NCBI GenBank assembly: GCA_017936925.1
Contig: JAGBEP010000020.1
Span: 1-55,423 of the forward strand
Source of the DNA: Clostridia bacterium
Lineage (GTDB): Bacteria; Bacillota; Clostridia; TANB77; CAG-508
Direction: 5' to 3'
DNA: 55,423 bases
Below, in pieces: positions 36,619 through 46,157 of the stretch. The position numbers and the translations under genes were made by a program. Position 1 is the stretch's first letter. Each line of letters begins with the position of its first letter. Under the pieces are notes generated by a model. The model worked only from the letters and a program-made list of their open reading frames with translations. It was not told where the DNA came from and made no database searches.

Positions 36619-37944
36619 TTGTTTAAAACTATAAAAAATGCTTTTAAAACACCAGAAGTTAGAAAAAAAATATTATTAACATTACTACTAATAGTTATTT
36701 TTAGATTAGGATGCTGGATTGTAGTTCCAGGAGTTGACTCTGCAGAATTAGCAAATCAATTATCTCAATCTACAAATACACTAGCAGGATTAGTTAATAC
36801 AATTTCCGGAGGAGCTTTTTCAAGATTATCAATATTTGCTATGTCAATAACACCATATATTACAGCATCAATTATTATACAATTATTAGCAATGATAATT
36901 CCTGCTTTAGAAAAATTAACTAAAGAAGGTGGAGAAGAAGGAAGAAAGAAAGTTAACTTCTATACAAAAGTACTAACATTAGTACTAGCAGCTGTAGAAG
37001 CTACAGGAATATATATTTCTTATTCAAAAAGCTACCCAGACATAATATTTAATCCAGGATTAAGAACAGCAGTAATTTTTGTGCTTTCATTAGTTACTGG
37101 AACATCAATCCTAACATGGTTAGGAGATCAAATTACAAATAAAGGTATTGGAAACGGAATATCTATGCTAATATTTGTAGGTATAGTATCAGGACTACCA
37201 GATGCTACCGTAAGTGTATTCAATTTAGCTTTCAGACCTTTTACAACAATAAACTTCTTAATAGCACTAGCTGTTATAATAGGAGCTGTTATATTAATAT
37301 CAGGAGTTGTATTTGTACAAGAAGCTGAACGTAAAATTCCAGTACAATATGCTAAAAAAGTTGTAGGAAGAAAAATGTATGGAGGACAAAACACACACAT
37401 TCCAATGAAACTTGTAATGGCTGGTGTTATGCCAATAATATTTGCTTCATCATTTATGACATTCCCTGCAATGTTAATACAAATATTTTCACCATCATCA
37501 ATTGGCAAGTCAGGATTTTTAGGAGGACTATATCAATTTTCAATAGCTACATCTACATCACAAGGTGTAGGATTAGGATTTGTTATAGCTAATGCAATTG
37601 TATATTTATTGTTAATCTTAGGATTTACATATTTCTATACATATGCGACATTCAATCCTGCAGAAGTAGCTAATACTATAAAGAAAAACGGTGGATTCGT
37701 ACCAGGAATTAGAGCTGGTAAACCTACAAGTGATTATATAGGATCAGTGTTAAGCAAATTAACATTATTTGGAGGATTCTTCCTAAGTATAATTGCAGTT
37801 ATACCTATGTTTATGAGATTTACACCATTAAACTTAGCATTTGGAGGAACAGCTATATTAATCGTAGTAGGTGTTGCACTAGAATTTATGCAACAACTTG
37901 AATCTCAATTATTAGTAAGACACTATAAAGGATTCTTAGAATAA
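36619..37944 (+). CDS. secY: Preprotein translocase subunit SecY
   Basis: The channel of the general secretion system; 441 residues and ten membrane helices. TTG start at 36619 with GAGGTGG six bases upstream inside rplO. Motifs are FSRLSIFAMSITPYITASII, the IPVQYAKKVVGRKMYGGQNT segment (cytoplasmic loop) and FNPAEVANTIKKNGGFVPGI. The coupling to rplO is the usual spc layout. Confidence 0.96.
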   Translation: MFKTIKNAFKTPEVRKKILLTLLLIVIFRLGCWIVVPGVDSAELANQLSQSTNTLAGLVNTISGGAFSRLSIFAMSITPYITASIIIQLLAMIIPALEKLTKEGGEEGRKKVNFYTKVLTLVLAAVEATGIYISYSKSYPDIIFNPGLRTAVIFVLSLVTGTSILTWLGDQITNKGIGNGISMLIFVGIVSGLPDATVSVFNLAFRPFTTINFLIALAVIIGAVILISGVVFVQEAERKIPVQYAKKVVGRKMYGGQNTHIPMKLVMAGVMPIIFASSFMTFPAMLIQIFSPSSIGKSGFLGGLYQFSIATSTSQGVGLGFVIANAIVYLLLILGFTYFYTYATFNPAEVANTIKKNGGFVPGIRAGKPTSDYIGSVLSKLTLFGGFFLSIIAVIPMFMRFTPLNLAFGGTAILIVVGVALEFMQQLESQLLVRHYKGFLE

Positions 37945-37948
37945 AATT

Positions 37949-38091
37949 AATAGGGTGCTCAATTTTTTTGGTGCATCCTATTGGTGTGTATATGATAAAG
38001 GGCTTTTTAGACAGCTCTAAAAAGCCTCTTATTCATATTTTATATTATTTTCCAAGCATTACATAAAAATAGTGTTTAGAAAATAATATAA
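37949..38091 (+). other. Three perfect hairpins between secY and adk
   Basis: 37949-37958 pairs with 37973-37982 (10 bp, one G-U), 38001-38011 pairs with 38016-38026 (perfect 11-bp GGCTTTTTAGA / TCTAAAAAGCC, CAGC loop), and 38040-38051 pairs with 38080-38091 (perfect 12 bp). None has a T-run after it, so they do not look like plain terminators. The last one abuts the adk ribosome site. Confidence 0.65.
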
Positions 38092-38109
38092 AAGAAAGGA
38101 AGTTGTATT

Positions 38110-38772
38110 ATGGTAATTATTATGTTAGGAGCACCTGGAACAGGTAAAGGAACAGTATCAGCTATCCTAAAAGAAAAATTAGAAATAGCACATGTTTCAA
38201 GTGGAGATATTTTTAGAAAATACAGCAGTGAAGACAGTGAATTAGGAAGAGAAATTAATTCTTATTTGCAACAAGGAAAATTAGTTCCAGATGAATTAAC
38301 TATAAAAATGATAAAAGAAAGACTAAATGAGAAAGATGTTGAAAAAGGAGTAATATTAGATGGATTCCCAAGAACAGAAGCACAAGCTGTAGCATTAGAT
38401 AAAATGTTATCTGAAACAGGAAAAAAAGTAGATTTAGTCGTAGACTTGGATTCTCCAAAACAAGAAATTTTAGATAGAATAGTAACAAGAAGAATTTGCC
38501 AAGATTGTAAAGCTGTATACAACACAAAATTAAACAAACCAAAAGTTGAAGGAATATGTGACAAATGTGGAGGAAAGCTATATCAAAGAGATGACGATAC
38601 AATAGAAAAAGTTGAAACAAGAATAGAAGTTTATAAAAAAGAAACAAAACCACTAGAAGAATATTATAACAAAAAAGGAAATCTATTTGAAATAGAAGTA
38701 ACTGAAAAGACTGGAACAATGGCGAAAGAAGCAGCAGAAAAAGTAATATCAAAAATAAATTCTGAATTGTAA
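38110..38772 (+). CDS. adk: Adenylate kinase, zinc lid type
   Basis: Interconverts AMP, ADP and ATP. The P-loop GAPGTGKG is at 7-14. The lid has four Cys (CQDCKAVYN and CDKCGGKLY), the zinc-binding form common in Gram-positives. DGFPRTEAQA is the conserved AMP-site motif. 220 residues is normal. AAAGGAAG precedes ATG 38110. Confidence 0.97.
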   Translation: MVIIMLGAPGTGKGTVSAILKEKLEIAHVSSGDIFRKYSSEDSELGREINSYLQQGKLVPDELTIKMIKERLNEKDVEKGVILDGFPRTEAQAVALDKMLSETGKKVDLVVDLDSPKQEILDRIVTRRICQDCKAVYNTKLNKPKVEGICDKCGGKLYQRDDDTIEKVETRIEVYKKETKPLEEYYNKKGNLFEIEVTEKTGTMAKEAAEKVISKINSEL

Positions 38773-38783
38773 AGGAGTAACAG

Positions 38784-39557
38784 GTGGTAACAATCAAATC
38801 AAAAAAAGAAATCGAACAAATGAAAGAAGCCTGCATATTAACAGCCAGAGTACATGAAGTTATAAAAGAAAATATTAGACCAGGTATTTCAACATATGAA
38901 TTAGATCAAATAGCAGAAAAATTTATAAGAGAAAATGGTGGAATACCGTCAGAAAAAAATTATCCAAGTGGAATACCAGGAGTACCAGATTTTCCAGGAT
39001 CAATATGTGCATCAATAAATGATGAAATTATACATGGAATACCTTCTAAAAAAGTGATTTTAAAAGAAGGTGATGTAGCAAGTTTTGATATTACAGCATA
39101 CAAAAACGGATTCCATGGGGATGCGGCTAGAACATATATAGTAGGAAAACCAAAATCTATAGAAGATCAAAAATTAGTAGAAGTTACAAAACAAGCATTT
39201 TTTGAAGGATTGAAATATGCTAAAAAAGGTTATAGAGTTGGAGATATATCAAACGCTATATACGAATATGTAACTAAAAATGGATTTAGCGTTTTAAGAG
39301 AATTCCAAGGACATGGAATTGGAAGAGAAATGCACGAAGATCCAGGAATTCCAAACTACGGAAAACCGGGAAGAGGAATGAGACTAGAACCAGGAATGAC
39401 AATATGCATAGAACCAATGGTAATAGCAGGGCGTAGAGAAATATTAGAGTTAGATGATGGCTGGACAATAGTATCAGAAGATGGAAGTAATGGAGCACAT
39501 TACGAAAATACTATTTTAATAACAGAAAATGAACCAGAAATATTGACAAAGCCATAA
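38784..39557 (+). CDS. map: Type I methionine aminopeptidase
   Basis: Removes N-terminal Met from nascent proteins. GTG start at 38784 with AAAGGAG upstream, 11 bp after adk. The 257-residue product has metal ligands in FDITAYKNGFHGDAARTY (two Asp), GHGIGREMHEDP (His), MTICIEPMV (Glu) and HYENTILIT (Glu), plus the substrate His in EIIHGIPS. No N-terminal SH3-binding extension is present. Confidence 0.96.
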   Translation: MVTIKSKKEIEQMKEACILTARVHEVIKENIRPGISTYELDQIAEKFIRENGGIPSEKNYPSGIPGVPDFPGSICASINDEIIHGIPSKKVILKEGDVASFDITAYKNGFHGDAARTYIVGKPKSIEDQKLVEVTKQAFFEGLKYAKKGYRVGDISNAIYEYVTKNGFSVLREFQGHGIGREMHEDPGIPNYGKPGRGMRLEPGMTICIEPMVIAGRREILELDDGWTIVSEDGSNGAHYENTILITENEPEILTKP

Positions 39558-39585
39558 AATTATTATATACTATATTAGCTTATTA

Positions 39586-39606
39586 TTGCTAGAACTATAG
39601 CAATTT
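39586..39606 (+). other. Hairpin upstream of infA
   Basis: ATTGCTA / TAGCAAT is an inverted repeat of 7 bp in the 73-bp gap before infA, without a T-run of usable length. One of several perfect hairpins in spacers of this cluster. Confidence 0.4.
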
Positions 39607-39630
39607 TCAATTTATATTGGAGGAAAGAAA

Positions 39631-39849
39631 TTGTCAAAAGAAGATGTAATTGAAGTTGAAGGTACTGTTATAGAAACATTACCAAACACAAATTTTAAAG
39701 TTGAATTAGATAATGGACACCAAGTATTAGCTCATATTTCAGGAAAACTAAGAATGAATTACATTAAAATTCTACCTGGAGATAAAGTTAAGTTAGAATT
39801 ATCACCATACGATTTAAGCAAAGGACGTATCACTTGGCGTGCAAAATAA
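39631..39849 (+). CDS. infA: Translation initiation factor IF-1
   Basis: A 72-residue S1/OB-fold factor that binds the A site during initiation. The pattern [20 protein letters not shown] and [20 protein letters not shown] is canonical. TTG start at 39631 has GGAGGAAAG upstream. It precedes rpmJ as usual; the KOW protein sometimes found between map and infA is absent. Confidence 0.97.
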   Translation: MSKEDVIEVEGTVIETLPNTNFKVELDNGHQVLAHISGKLRMNYIKILPGDKVKLELSPYDLSKGRITWRAK

Positions 39850-39862
39850 TCAAGAACCCACT

Positions 39863-39882
39863 TATGTAGGTTACGCTACATA
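39863..39882 (+). other. Hairpin between infA and rpmJ
   Basis: Perfect 7-bp stem TATGTAG / CTACATA with a GTTACG loop, no T-run, immediately before the rpmJ ribosome site region. Confidence 0.5.
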
Positions 39883-39924
39883 TTTTAATAAATGAAATAT
39901 ATAGAGTAGAGGTGAAAAAGGAAA

Positions 39925-40038
39925 ATGAAAGTAAGACCATCAGTTAAAAAAATGTGTGAAAAATGTAAAGTAATAAAAAGAAAAGGAGTTATCAGAGTAA
40001 TCTGTGAAAATCCAAAACATAAACAAAGACAAGGTTAA
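39925..40038 (+). CDS. rpmJ: 50S ribosomal protein L36
   Basis: A 37-residue zinc protein beginning [20 protein letters not shown]. Zinc ligands are Cys11, Cys14, Cys27 and His32. AAGGAAA and GAGGTG precede ATG 39925. It sits at its standard place after infA. Confidence 0.97.
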   Translation: MKVRPSVKKMCEKCKVIKRKGVIRVICENPKHKQRQG

Positions 40039-40054
40039 TTTAATAACCAATTAA

Positions 40055-40132
40055 GGGCTAATACTAAGGTAGTAGCCCATATCATGTTGTAAATAGATAT
40101 AAAAGCAGTTGCGGCTGATTTTGCTTTTATAT
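40055..40132 (+). other. Two hairpins in the rpmJ-rpsM spacer
   Basis: GGGCTA/TAGCCC (40055-40060 with 40073-40078) and a perfect 11-bp stem ATATAAAAGCA/TGCTTTTATAT (40097-40107 with 40122-40132) with a 14-nt GC-containing loop. They fill much of a 188-bp gap and lack U-tracts. Confidence 0.55.
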
Positions 40133-40226
40133 TTATTATATAAATAATACAATCCAGTTTAATTACATTTCAATTTATACTAATTAAACTATTAACTATT
40201 AAAAAAATTTGGAGGTGCAAAAATTT

Positions 40227-40595
40227 ATGGCTCGTATAGCAGGAGTTGACTTACCTAGAGAAAAAAGAGTAGAAGTTGGACTAACTTATGTATATGGTAT
40301 AGGTCTTTCTAGTTCTCAAAAAATCTTAAAAGAAGCTGGAATTAATCCAGATACTAGAGTTAAAGATTTATCTGACGAAGATGTAAACAAAATAAGAAAA
40401 GCTATGGAAGGTTACAAAGTTGAAGGTGACCTAAGAAGAGAAGTAGCACTAAACATCAAAAGACTTACAGAAATAGGATGCTACAGAGGATTAAGACATA
40501 GAAGAGGTTTACCAGTTAGAGGACAAAGAACAAAGACTAATGCTCGTACAAGAAAAGGACCAAGAAAAGTAGTAAGCAAAAGCAAAAAAGCTTAA
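40227..40595 (+). CDS. rpsM: 30S ribosomal protein S13
   Basis: A 122-residue head protein contacting P-site tRNA. I use ATG 40227 ([20 protein letters not shown]), with GGAGGTG upstream; an earlier TTG at 40209 overlaps that ribosome site. The basic tail [20 protein letters not shown] is typical. Confidence 0.97.
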   Translation: MARIAGVDLPREKRVEVGLTYVYGIGLSSSQKILKEAGINPDTRVKDLSDEDVNKIRKAMEGYKVEGDLRREVALNIKRLTEIGCYRGLRHRRGLPVRGQRTKTNARTRKGPRKVVSKSKKA

Positions 40596-40642
40596 TGCTA
40601 ATTGATTAGGTATTGAAAAATTAAAGGAGGATAAGCAAGAAA

Positions 40643-41038
40643 ATGGCTAAAAATGTAACTAAAAAACCAGTAGCTAGAAGAAATAGAAAAAACATCGAAA
40701 ATGGTGCTGCCCATATTCATTCTAGTTTTAATAATACAATTGTTACAATAACAGATACTCAAGGTAATGTAATATCTTGGGCAAGTGCTGGTGGACTTGG
40801 ATTTAAAGGTTCAAGAAAAAGTACACCATTCGCAGCAGGTCAAGCAGCAGAAACTGCTTCTAAAGCAGCAATGGAACATGGATTAAAAACAGTAGAAGTA
40901 TATGTTAAAGGTCCAGGTTCAGGTAGAGAAGCTGCAATCAGATCATTACAAACAGCAGGTTTGGAAATTACAATGATTAAAGATGTAACTCCAATTCCTC
41001 ACAATGGTTGTAGACCACCAAAAAGAAGAAGAGTATAA
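40643..41038 (+). CDS. rpsK: 30S ribosomal protein S11
   Basis: A 131-residue platform protein. [20 protein letters not shown] and the end [18 protein letters not shown] are diagnostic. AAAGGAGGA precedes ATG 40643. A spacer of 162 bp follows before rpsD. Confidence 0.97.
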   Translation: MAKNVTKKPVARRNRKNIENGAAHIHSSFNNTIVTITDTQGNVISWASAGGLGFKGSRKSTPFAAGQAAETASKAAMEHGLKTVEVYVKGPGSGREAAIRSLQTAGLEITMIKDVTPIPHNGCRPPKRRRV

Positions 41039-41200
41039 TATAAATCGAAAAATAAAATTATAAATCGTAGACAATTACAGCAATAAAAACTATAAACAAT
41101 TAAAAAGATACACATACGTACTATCTTTAAATTGAAAAACAAAGTTTGACGCGGATAGATTTATTAAGATATTAAGAAAGGAAGAGGTGTAATTAAAAAC
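41039..41200 (+). other. Spacer rpsK-rpsD with one hairpin
   Basis: A 162-bp gap. AAAGATA/TATCTTT flanked by CAATT/AATTG forms an extended hairpin around 41096-41136, upstream of the rpsD ribosome site GGAAGAGGTG. It could serve S4 autoregulation known from other Firmicutes, but that is inference. Confidence 0.45.
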
Positions 41201-41827
41201 ATGGCTAGATATAAAGACGAACAATGTCGTATTTGCCGTAGAGAAGGTCAAAAGCTATTTTTAAAAGGTTGCAGATGCTACTCAGACAAATGTAGTGTAA
41301 CTAGAAGAAACTATGCTCCAGGACAACACGGACAAAAGAAAGCTAAACTTTCTGAATACGGAACACAATTAAGAGAAAAACAAAAAACAAAATCATTTTA
41401 TGGTGTTGGAGAAAAACAATTTAGAAAATATTTTGATATGGCTTCTAATAAAAAAGGAATCACTGGTGAAAACTTACTTCAAATATTAGAAAGCAGATTA
41501 GATAATGTTGTATATAGAATGGGGTTTGGAGTTTCTAGACCACAAGCTAGACAACTTGTAACTCATGGAAATATCGAAGTTAATGGAAAGAAAGTTGATA
41601 TAGCATCTTATTTAGTAAAATCAGGAGATGTTGTAGCAGTAAGAGAAGTTAGAAAAGACAACCCAGTTGTTAAAGAAAACGTAGAAAACAATAGCGTTAG
41701 ACCATTACCAGAATGGTTAGAAGTTGATAAAGAAAAAATGTCTGGTAAAGTTGTTAGATTAGCAAATAGAGAAGATATTGATTTACCAGTTGAGGAACAC
41801 TTAATAGTTGAGCTTTATTCTAAATAA
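41201..41827 (+). CDS. rpsD: 30S ribosomal protein S4
   Basis: A 208-residue 16S assembly protein. The N terminus carries five Cys (9, 12, 24, 26, 31) forming a zinc ribbon, a form kept in some Firmicutes. The S4 domain is [20 protein letters not shown] then [29 protein letters not shown] precedes ATG 41201. Confidence 0.97.
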   Translation: MARYKDEQCRICRREGQKLFLKGCRCYSDKCSVTRRNYAPGQHGQKKAKLSEYGTQLREKQKTKSFYGVGEKQFRKYFDMASNKKGITGENLLQILESRLDNVVYRMGFGVSRPQARQLVTHGNIEVNGKKVDIASYLVKSGDVVAVREVRKDNPVVKENVENNSVRPLPEWLEVDKEKMSGKVVRLANREDIDLPVEEHLIVELYSK

Positions 41828-41891
41828 TAAAATAAGAATCAAAGAGATTATTTTCGTTTTACTAAAATTAATAAAAGAAAATATAAAAAGG

Positions 41892-41912
41892 TGAGAAACC
41901 TTAAGTTTCTCA
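41892..41912 (+). other. Hairpin upstream of rpoA
   Basis: Perfect 8-bp stem TGAGAAAC / GTTTCTCA with CTTAA loop directly before the rpoA ribosome site ATGGAGG. Confidence 0.55.
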
Positions 41913-41928
41913 AAATGGAGGTAAATAA

Positions 41929-42876
41929 ATGATAGAATTTGAAAAGCCAAACATCAAATGCGTAGAGACAGATGAAAAAAGAAATTATTCAAAGTTTGTA
42001 TGCGAACCATTAGAACGTGGTTATGGAATGACTATTGGAAATTCATTAAGAAGAATCTTATTATCATCATTACCAGGTGCTGCTATAACAAGTGTAAAAA
42101 TTGATGGAGTAGTTCATGAATTTTCTACAGTACCAGGAGTTGTTGAAGATGTTCCTGAAATAATAGTTAATCTAAAATGTGTTAGATTAAAAATGCATGA
42201 TAATGAAGATAAAAATATAAGTATCAACTTCAAAGGCCCAGGAGAAGTTAAAGCCGGAGATATTGTTACAGACAGTAGTATAGAAATATTAAATCCAGAA
42301 TTACATATTGCTACAGTTGAAGAAGGAGAAACTCTTCATATGGAAATGGCAGTAGCAAGAGGTAGAGGATACAATACAGCGGATAAAAATAAAACAGAAG
42401 ATATGGCGTTAGGTACATTACCGATTGATTCAATATTTACACCAGTTAAAAAAGTAAATTATAAAGTAGAAAATACTAGAGTTGGACAAAGAGTAGATTA
42501 TGATAAATTAACAATCGAAGTTTGGACAGACGGAAGTTTAAAACCATTTGAATCATTAAGTTTAGCTGCAAAAGTTATGACAAGTCACTTAGATTTATTT
42601 ATTGATTTGTCAGAAACAGCTAAAAACACTCAAGTAATGGTAGAAAAAGAAGAATCTAAGAAAGAAAAAGTATTAGAGATGCCTATAGAAGAATTAGAGT
42701 TATCAGTTAGATCATACAACTGTTTGAAGAGAGCTGGAATTTCAACAGTAGAAGATTTAGCTAGTAAGTCACAAGAAGATATGATGAAAGTAAGAAATCT
42801 TGGTAAAAAATCATTAGACGAAGTAACTAATAAATTAATTGCCTTAGGTTTAGGATTTTCATCAAATGAAGACTAA
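41929..42876 (+). CDS. rpoA: DNA-directed RNA polymerase alpha subunit
   Basis: Assembles the polymerase core. The alpha-NTD shows [20 protein letters not shown] and [19 protein letters not shown]. The alpha-CTD helix-hairpin-helix has [20 protein letters not shown] and [17 protein letters not shown], which contacts UP elements and activators. 315 residues is normal. ATGGAGG lies upstream of ATG 41929. Confidence 0.97.
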   Translation: MIEFEKPNIKCVETDEKRNYSKFVCEPLERGYGMTIGNSLRRILLSSLPGAAITSVKIDGVVHEFSTVPGVVEDVPEIIVNLKCVRLKMHDNEDKNISINFKGPGEVKAGDIVTDSSIEILNPELHIATVEEGETLHMEMAVARGRGYNTADKNKTEDMALGTLPIDSIFTPVKKVNYKVENTRVGQRVDYDKLTIEVWTDGSLKPFESLSLAAKVMTSHLDLFIDLSETAKNTQVMVEKEESKKEKVLEMPIEELELSVRSYNCLKRAGISTVEDLASKSQEDMMKVRNLGKKSLDEVTNKLIALGLGFSSNED

Positions 42877-42898
42877 GAAAAGGAAGGTGAAATAAAAA

Positions 42899-43408
42899 GT
42901 GGCAGGTACAAGAAAACTTGGAAAACCAACTGATCAAAGATTAGCAATGCTTAAAACACAAACAACAGACTTATTATTAAATGGAAAAATTAGAACAACA
43001 GAAGCTAGAGCTAAAGAAGTTAAAGCAATTGTTGATAGTATAATAGCATTAGCTGTTAAAGAAAAAGATAATTTCGAAGAAGTTGAAGTTAAAGTTGTTA
43101 AAGCTAAATTAGATAATAAAGGTCATAAAGTTACTGAAAAAGCTACAAGCAAAAACGGTAAAGAATACCTTAAAGTTGTAAAAGAAGAAAAAATGGAAAA
43201 AAGACAAAAAGATATGCCATCAAGATTAAATGCTAGAAGAAAAATAATGAAAAAAGTTAACAAAGTTGAAGGAACAGATGTTATAGCAAAATTATTTGGA
43301 GAAATAGCTAGCAAATATGAAGGTAGACAAGGTGGATATACTAGAATATTAAAATGCGAAAATAGAAAAGGAGATAACGCTACAGAAGTTATCTTAGAAT
43401 TAATTTAG
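42899..43408 (+). CDS. rplQ: 50S ribosomal protein L17 with internal insertion
   Basis: L17 is usually about 115-130 residues; this is 169. The conserved ends are present: RKLGKPTDQRLAMLKTQTTD, TEARAKEVKAIVDSIIALA, and LNARRKIMKKVNKVEGTDVI with GGYTRILKCENRKGDNATEV. Between about residues 58 and 103 lies an extra charged segment rich in Lys, Val and Glu. GTG start at 42899 has AAGGAAGGTG upstream. It is the last gene of the cluster. Confidence 0.95.
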   Translation: MAGTRKLGKPTDQRLAMLKTQTTDLLLNGKIRTTEARAKEVKAIVDSIIALAVKEKDNFEEVEVKVVKAKLDNKGHKVTEKATSKNGKEYLKVVKEEKMEKRQKDMPSRLNARRKIMKKVNKVEGTDVIAKLFGEIASKYEGRQGGYTRILKCENRKGDNATEVILELI

Positions 43409-43430
43409 TATTTAATAAAATAAAAATGAT

Positions 43431-43458
43431 AAAAAAACGGGTAACCGTTTTTTTATTT
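43431..43458 (+). terminator. Terminator of the ribosomal supercluster
   Basis: AAAAAACGG / CCGTTTTTT stem with GTAA loop and T-run, following the rplQ stop by about 20 bp. Confidence 0.9.
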
Positions 43459-43524
43459 TGTCTAAAAAGATAATAAAATAGTACCAAAAAAATAAAATAA
43501 CATAATATATATCAGGTGATTAAT

Positions 43525-43827
43525 ATGACAAATATTATAAATTTACTTATAACAATAATAACAATATTCGGATGGTACATATTTATAAATGATATTATAA
43601 ATACATTATTATATAAAAATTTAAAATTAGGCAAAAATATAAAAATACAATTAACAGTAAAAAACCAAGAAGAAAATATAGAAATGATACTTAAAAAGAT
43701 AAAAAATGATTTTGAAGAAATAAAACATTTGGAAATAATAGATGATAACTCAGATGATAAAACATATGAAATACTAACTAAAATACAAAAAGAAAATCCA
43801 AATATAAAAATAAGAAAAATAAATTGA
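43525..43827 (+). CDS. 100-residue membrane protein, GT2-like N-terminal fragment
   Basis: An N-terminal hydrophobic helix (about 2-22) is followed by IQLTVKNQEENIEMILKKIK and IIDDNSDDKTYEILTKIQKE, the first strand and DDxS motif of GT-A fold family 2 glycosyltransferases. The protein stops before the rest of the GT domain, so it is either a fragment or a short non-catalytic derivative. I use ATG 43525; CAGGTGAT is just upstream with a short four-base spacing. It is monocistronic between rplQ and recD2. Confidence 0.55.
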   Translation: MTNIINLLITIITIFGWYIFINDIINTLLYKNLKLGKNIKIQLTVKNQEENIEMILKKIKNDFEEIKHLEIIDDNSDDKTYEILTKIQKENPNIKIRKIN

Positions 43828-43890
43828 ATTCACGAAAATATTGTAAAAAATAACTTTTTTTGATAGACTACAAACGAAAAGGAAAGTTTT

Positions 43891-46118
43891 ATGAAATTAG
43901 AAGGTCAATTAGAAGAAATTATATATCAAAACGAAACAAATAGTTATACAATTGCAGAACTTGCAACAGAAGAAGAAATATATACTATTGTAGGATACTT
44001 ACCATTTATCAACGAAGGTGACTTCTTAAGCTTAGAAGGAAAATTTGTAACACACCAAGACTATGGAAGACAATTTAAAATAGACACATTCGAGAAAAAG
44101 ATGCCAGAAAGTAAAGAAGCGTTAGAAAAATATTTAGCAAGTGGAATAATAAAAGGAATAGGTCCTAGCACAGCCAAAAAAATAGTTGATAAGTTTGGAG
44201 AGGAGACAATAGCTGTATTCAAATTTGAGCCAACTAGACTTGCTGAAATAAAAGGGATATCAACACAAGGTGCAAAAGAAATGGCAGAAGAATTTAATTT
44301 AAAATGGGATCTTTGGCAAATTGTTGGTTTCCTAGAAAAATTTGGCATCAATGCAAGTAATAGTAAAAAAGTATATGAGGCTCTAGGAGAAGATGCAATT
44401 GATGAAATAAAGAAAAATCCATATGTATTAGTTGATATCACATACGGAGTAGACTTTTTCAAGATAGATAAGATGGCCTTAGAAATAGGAATTGATATAA
44501 ATAGTTATCAAAGAATTGGAGCAGGTATAAGATATGGATTAATTCTAGCAAGTTATAATGGAAATACCTGCGTAGAAAAACAAAATTTATATGAATTTGT
44601 GAAAAATAAATTATCAATAGAAGAAAAATATATTGATGAAGTAATGATAAATCTAAAAATGACAGGGAAAATAGTTGAAGAAAAAATAGATGAAAAAGAA
44701 TGGGTATTTTTAGAAGAACTATATAGAGTAGAAAAAAATATCGCAACAAGATTATATATGATGCAAAAAACTCAAAATATAAAACACATAAAATCATTTA
44801 ATTCGTTTTTAGAGAAAGAAGAATCACTATTGGCAATAAAGTTATCACCTAAACAAAAAGAAGCTCTAAAAGAGGTAAATAATTCGAATGTGACAGTAAT
44901 AACTGGCGGTCCAGGTACACGGAAAAACAACCATAATAAAAGCACTTCTAGATATATATCAAGCAAACAAATATAAAGTAGTTTTATGCGCGCCAACTCG
45001 GAAGAGCAGCAAAAAGGATGTCAGAGTCAACAGGAGAAGAAGCAAAAACCATTCATAGACTACTAGATATAGGAAAAATTGAAGATAACAAATTAGAAAA
45101 TATAGATGCAGATTTTGCTCCAATAGATGCAGATGTAATAGTAATAGACGAGATGTCAATGGTGGATGTTTTCTTAATGAACTACATAACTAAAGCAATA
45201 TATATGGGAACTAAGCTTGTTTTAGTTGGAGACAGTAACCAGTTGCCATCAGTAGGACCAGGAAATGTATTAAAAGATATAATAGAATCAGAAAAAATTC
45301 CAACAACCAATTTAGATAAAATATTTAGACAAGCAGCACAAAGTAAAATTATTTTAAATGCTCACCAAGTAAATAAAGGAGAAAATTTTATTTCCAAAGA
45401 AGAATCTGAAAATACTAATGATGATTTTTTCTTTATAAAAGAAAATTCACAAGAAAAAATGATAGCACAGTTAATATCTTTAACAACAGGAAGATTACAA
45501 AAATTCGGAAACTATGATTTTTATCAAAATATGCAAATATTAACTCCAACAAAAAAAGGACTGTTAGGAACAAAAGAATTAAATAAAAAATTGCAAAATA
45601 GTATTAATCCAGAGACAGAAAACAAAAAAGAAAAAAAGTTTGGAGATATCACCTTTAGAGAAGGCGATAGAGTAATGCAAATAAAAAACAATTATGATAT
45701 ATTTTGGGATAGAAATATTAACGGAGTTTACGAAAATGCCACAGGAGTATTTAATGGTGAACTTGGAAGAATTGAAAAAATAGATTTATCTGAAAGACAA
45801 GTAAAAGTTGTTTTTGATGATGCGAAAAATGTATGGTATCAATTTTCAGAGTTAGATCAATTAGAATTAGCATATGCAATCACAATACATAAATCACAAG
45901 GAAGTGAATTTGATGTGGTAATAATAGTAGTGCCTCAAGCAGCTCCGATGTTATTAACAAGAAACCTTCTATACACTGCAATAACGAGAGCAAAAAAATT
46001 ATTAGTAATAGTAGGTGGAAAAAATACAATAGAATTTATGATTCAAAACGTGGATAGTAAAAAAAGAAATACAGGATTAAAAACAAAAATAAATGATTTA
46101 CTAAAAGATATAAATTAG
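43891..46118 (+). pseudogene. recD2: RecD2-type ATP-dependent DNA helicase interrupted by two +1 shifts
   Basis: SF1B 5'-3' helicase (YrrC/RecD2). ATG 43891 has AAAAGGAAAG upstream. The N-terminal OB and helix-hairpin-helix region is intact. At the Walker A motif the frame shifts because an extra C follows ACA at 44917-44919 (position 44920); reading on after it gives GKTTIIKALLDIYQANK. A second extra C at 44999, after ACT, again shifts; reading on gives GRAAKRMSESTGEEAKTIHR. Removing both bases restores one 741-residue protein with normal motifs to the end (VIDEMSMVDVFLM, LVGDSNQLPSVGPGN, TIHKSQGSEFDVV, LLYTAITRAKK). Either it is inactivated, or assembly errors, or recoding. Confidence 0.9.
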
Positions 46119-46157
46119 CTATAATAAAAATTAAATTAGGCATAATACAAAATAAAA

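Noticed and set aside
38300..38836. Open frame of 178 codons on the minus strand inside adk
   Set aside because: Same shadow effect; the plus strand encodes a full adenylate kinase.
43431..43458. L17 downstream element RNA
   Set aside because: The only structure after rplQ is a plain 9-bp terminator stem.
43891..46118. Two independent genes instead of one broken recD2
   Set aside because: Both parts form one helicase once two bases are removed; the second part lacks its own ribosome site.
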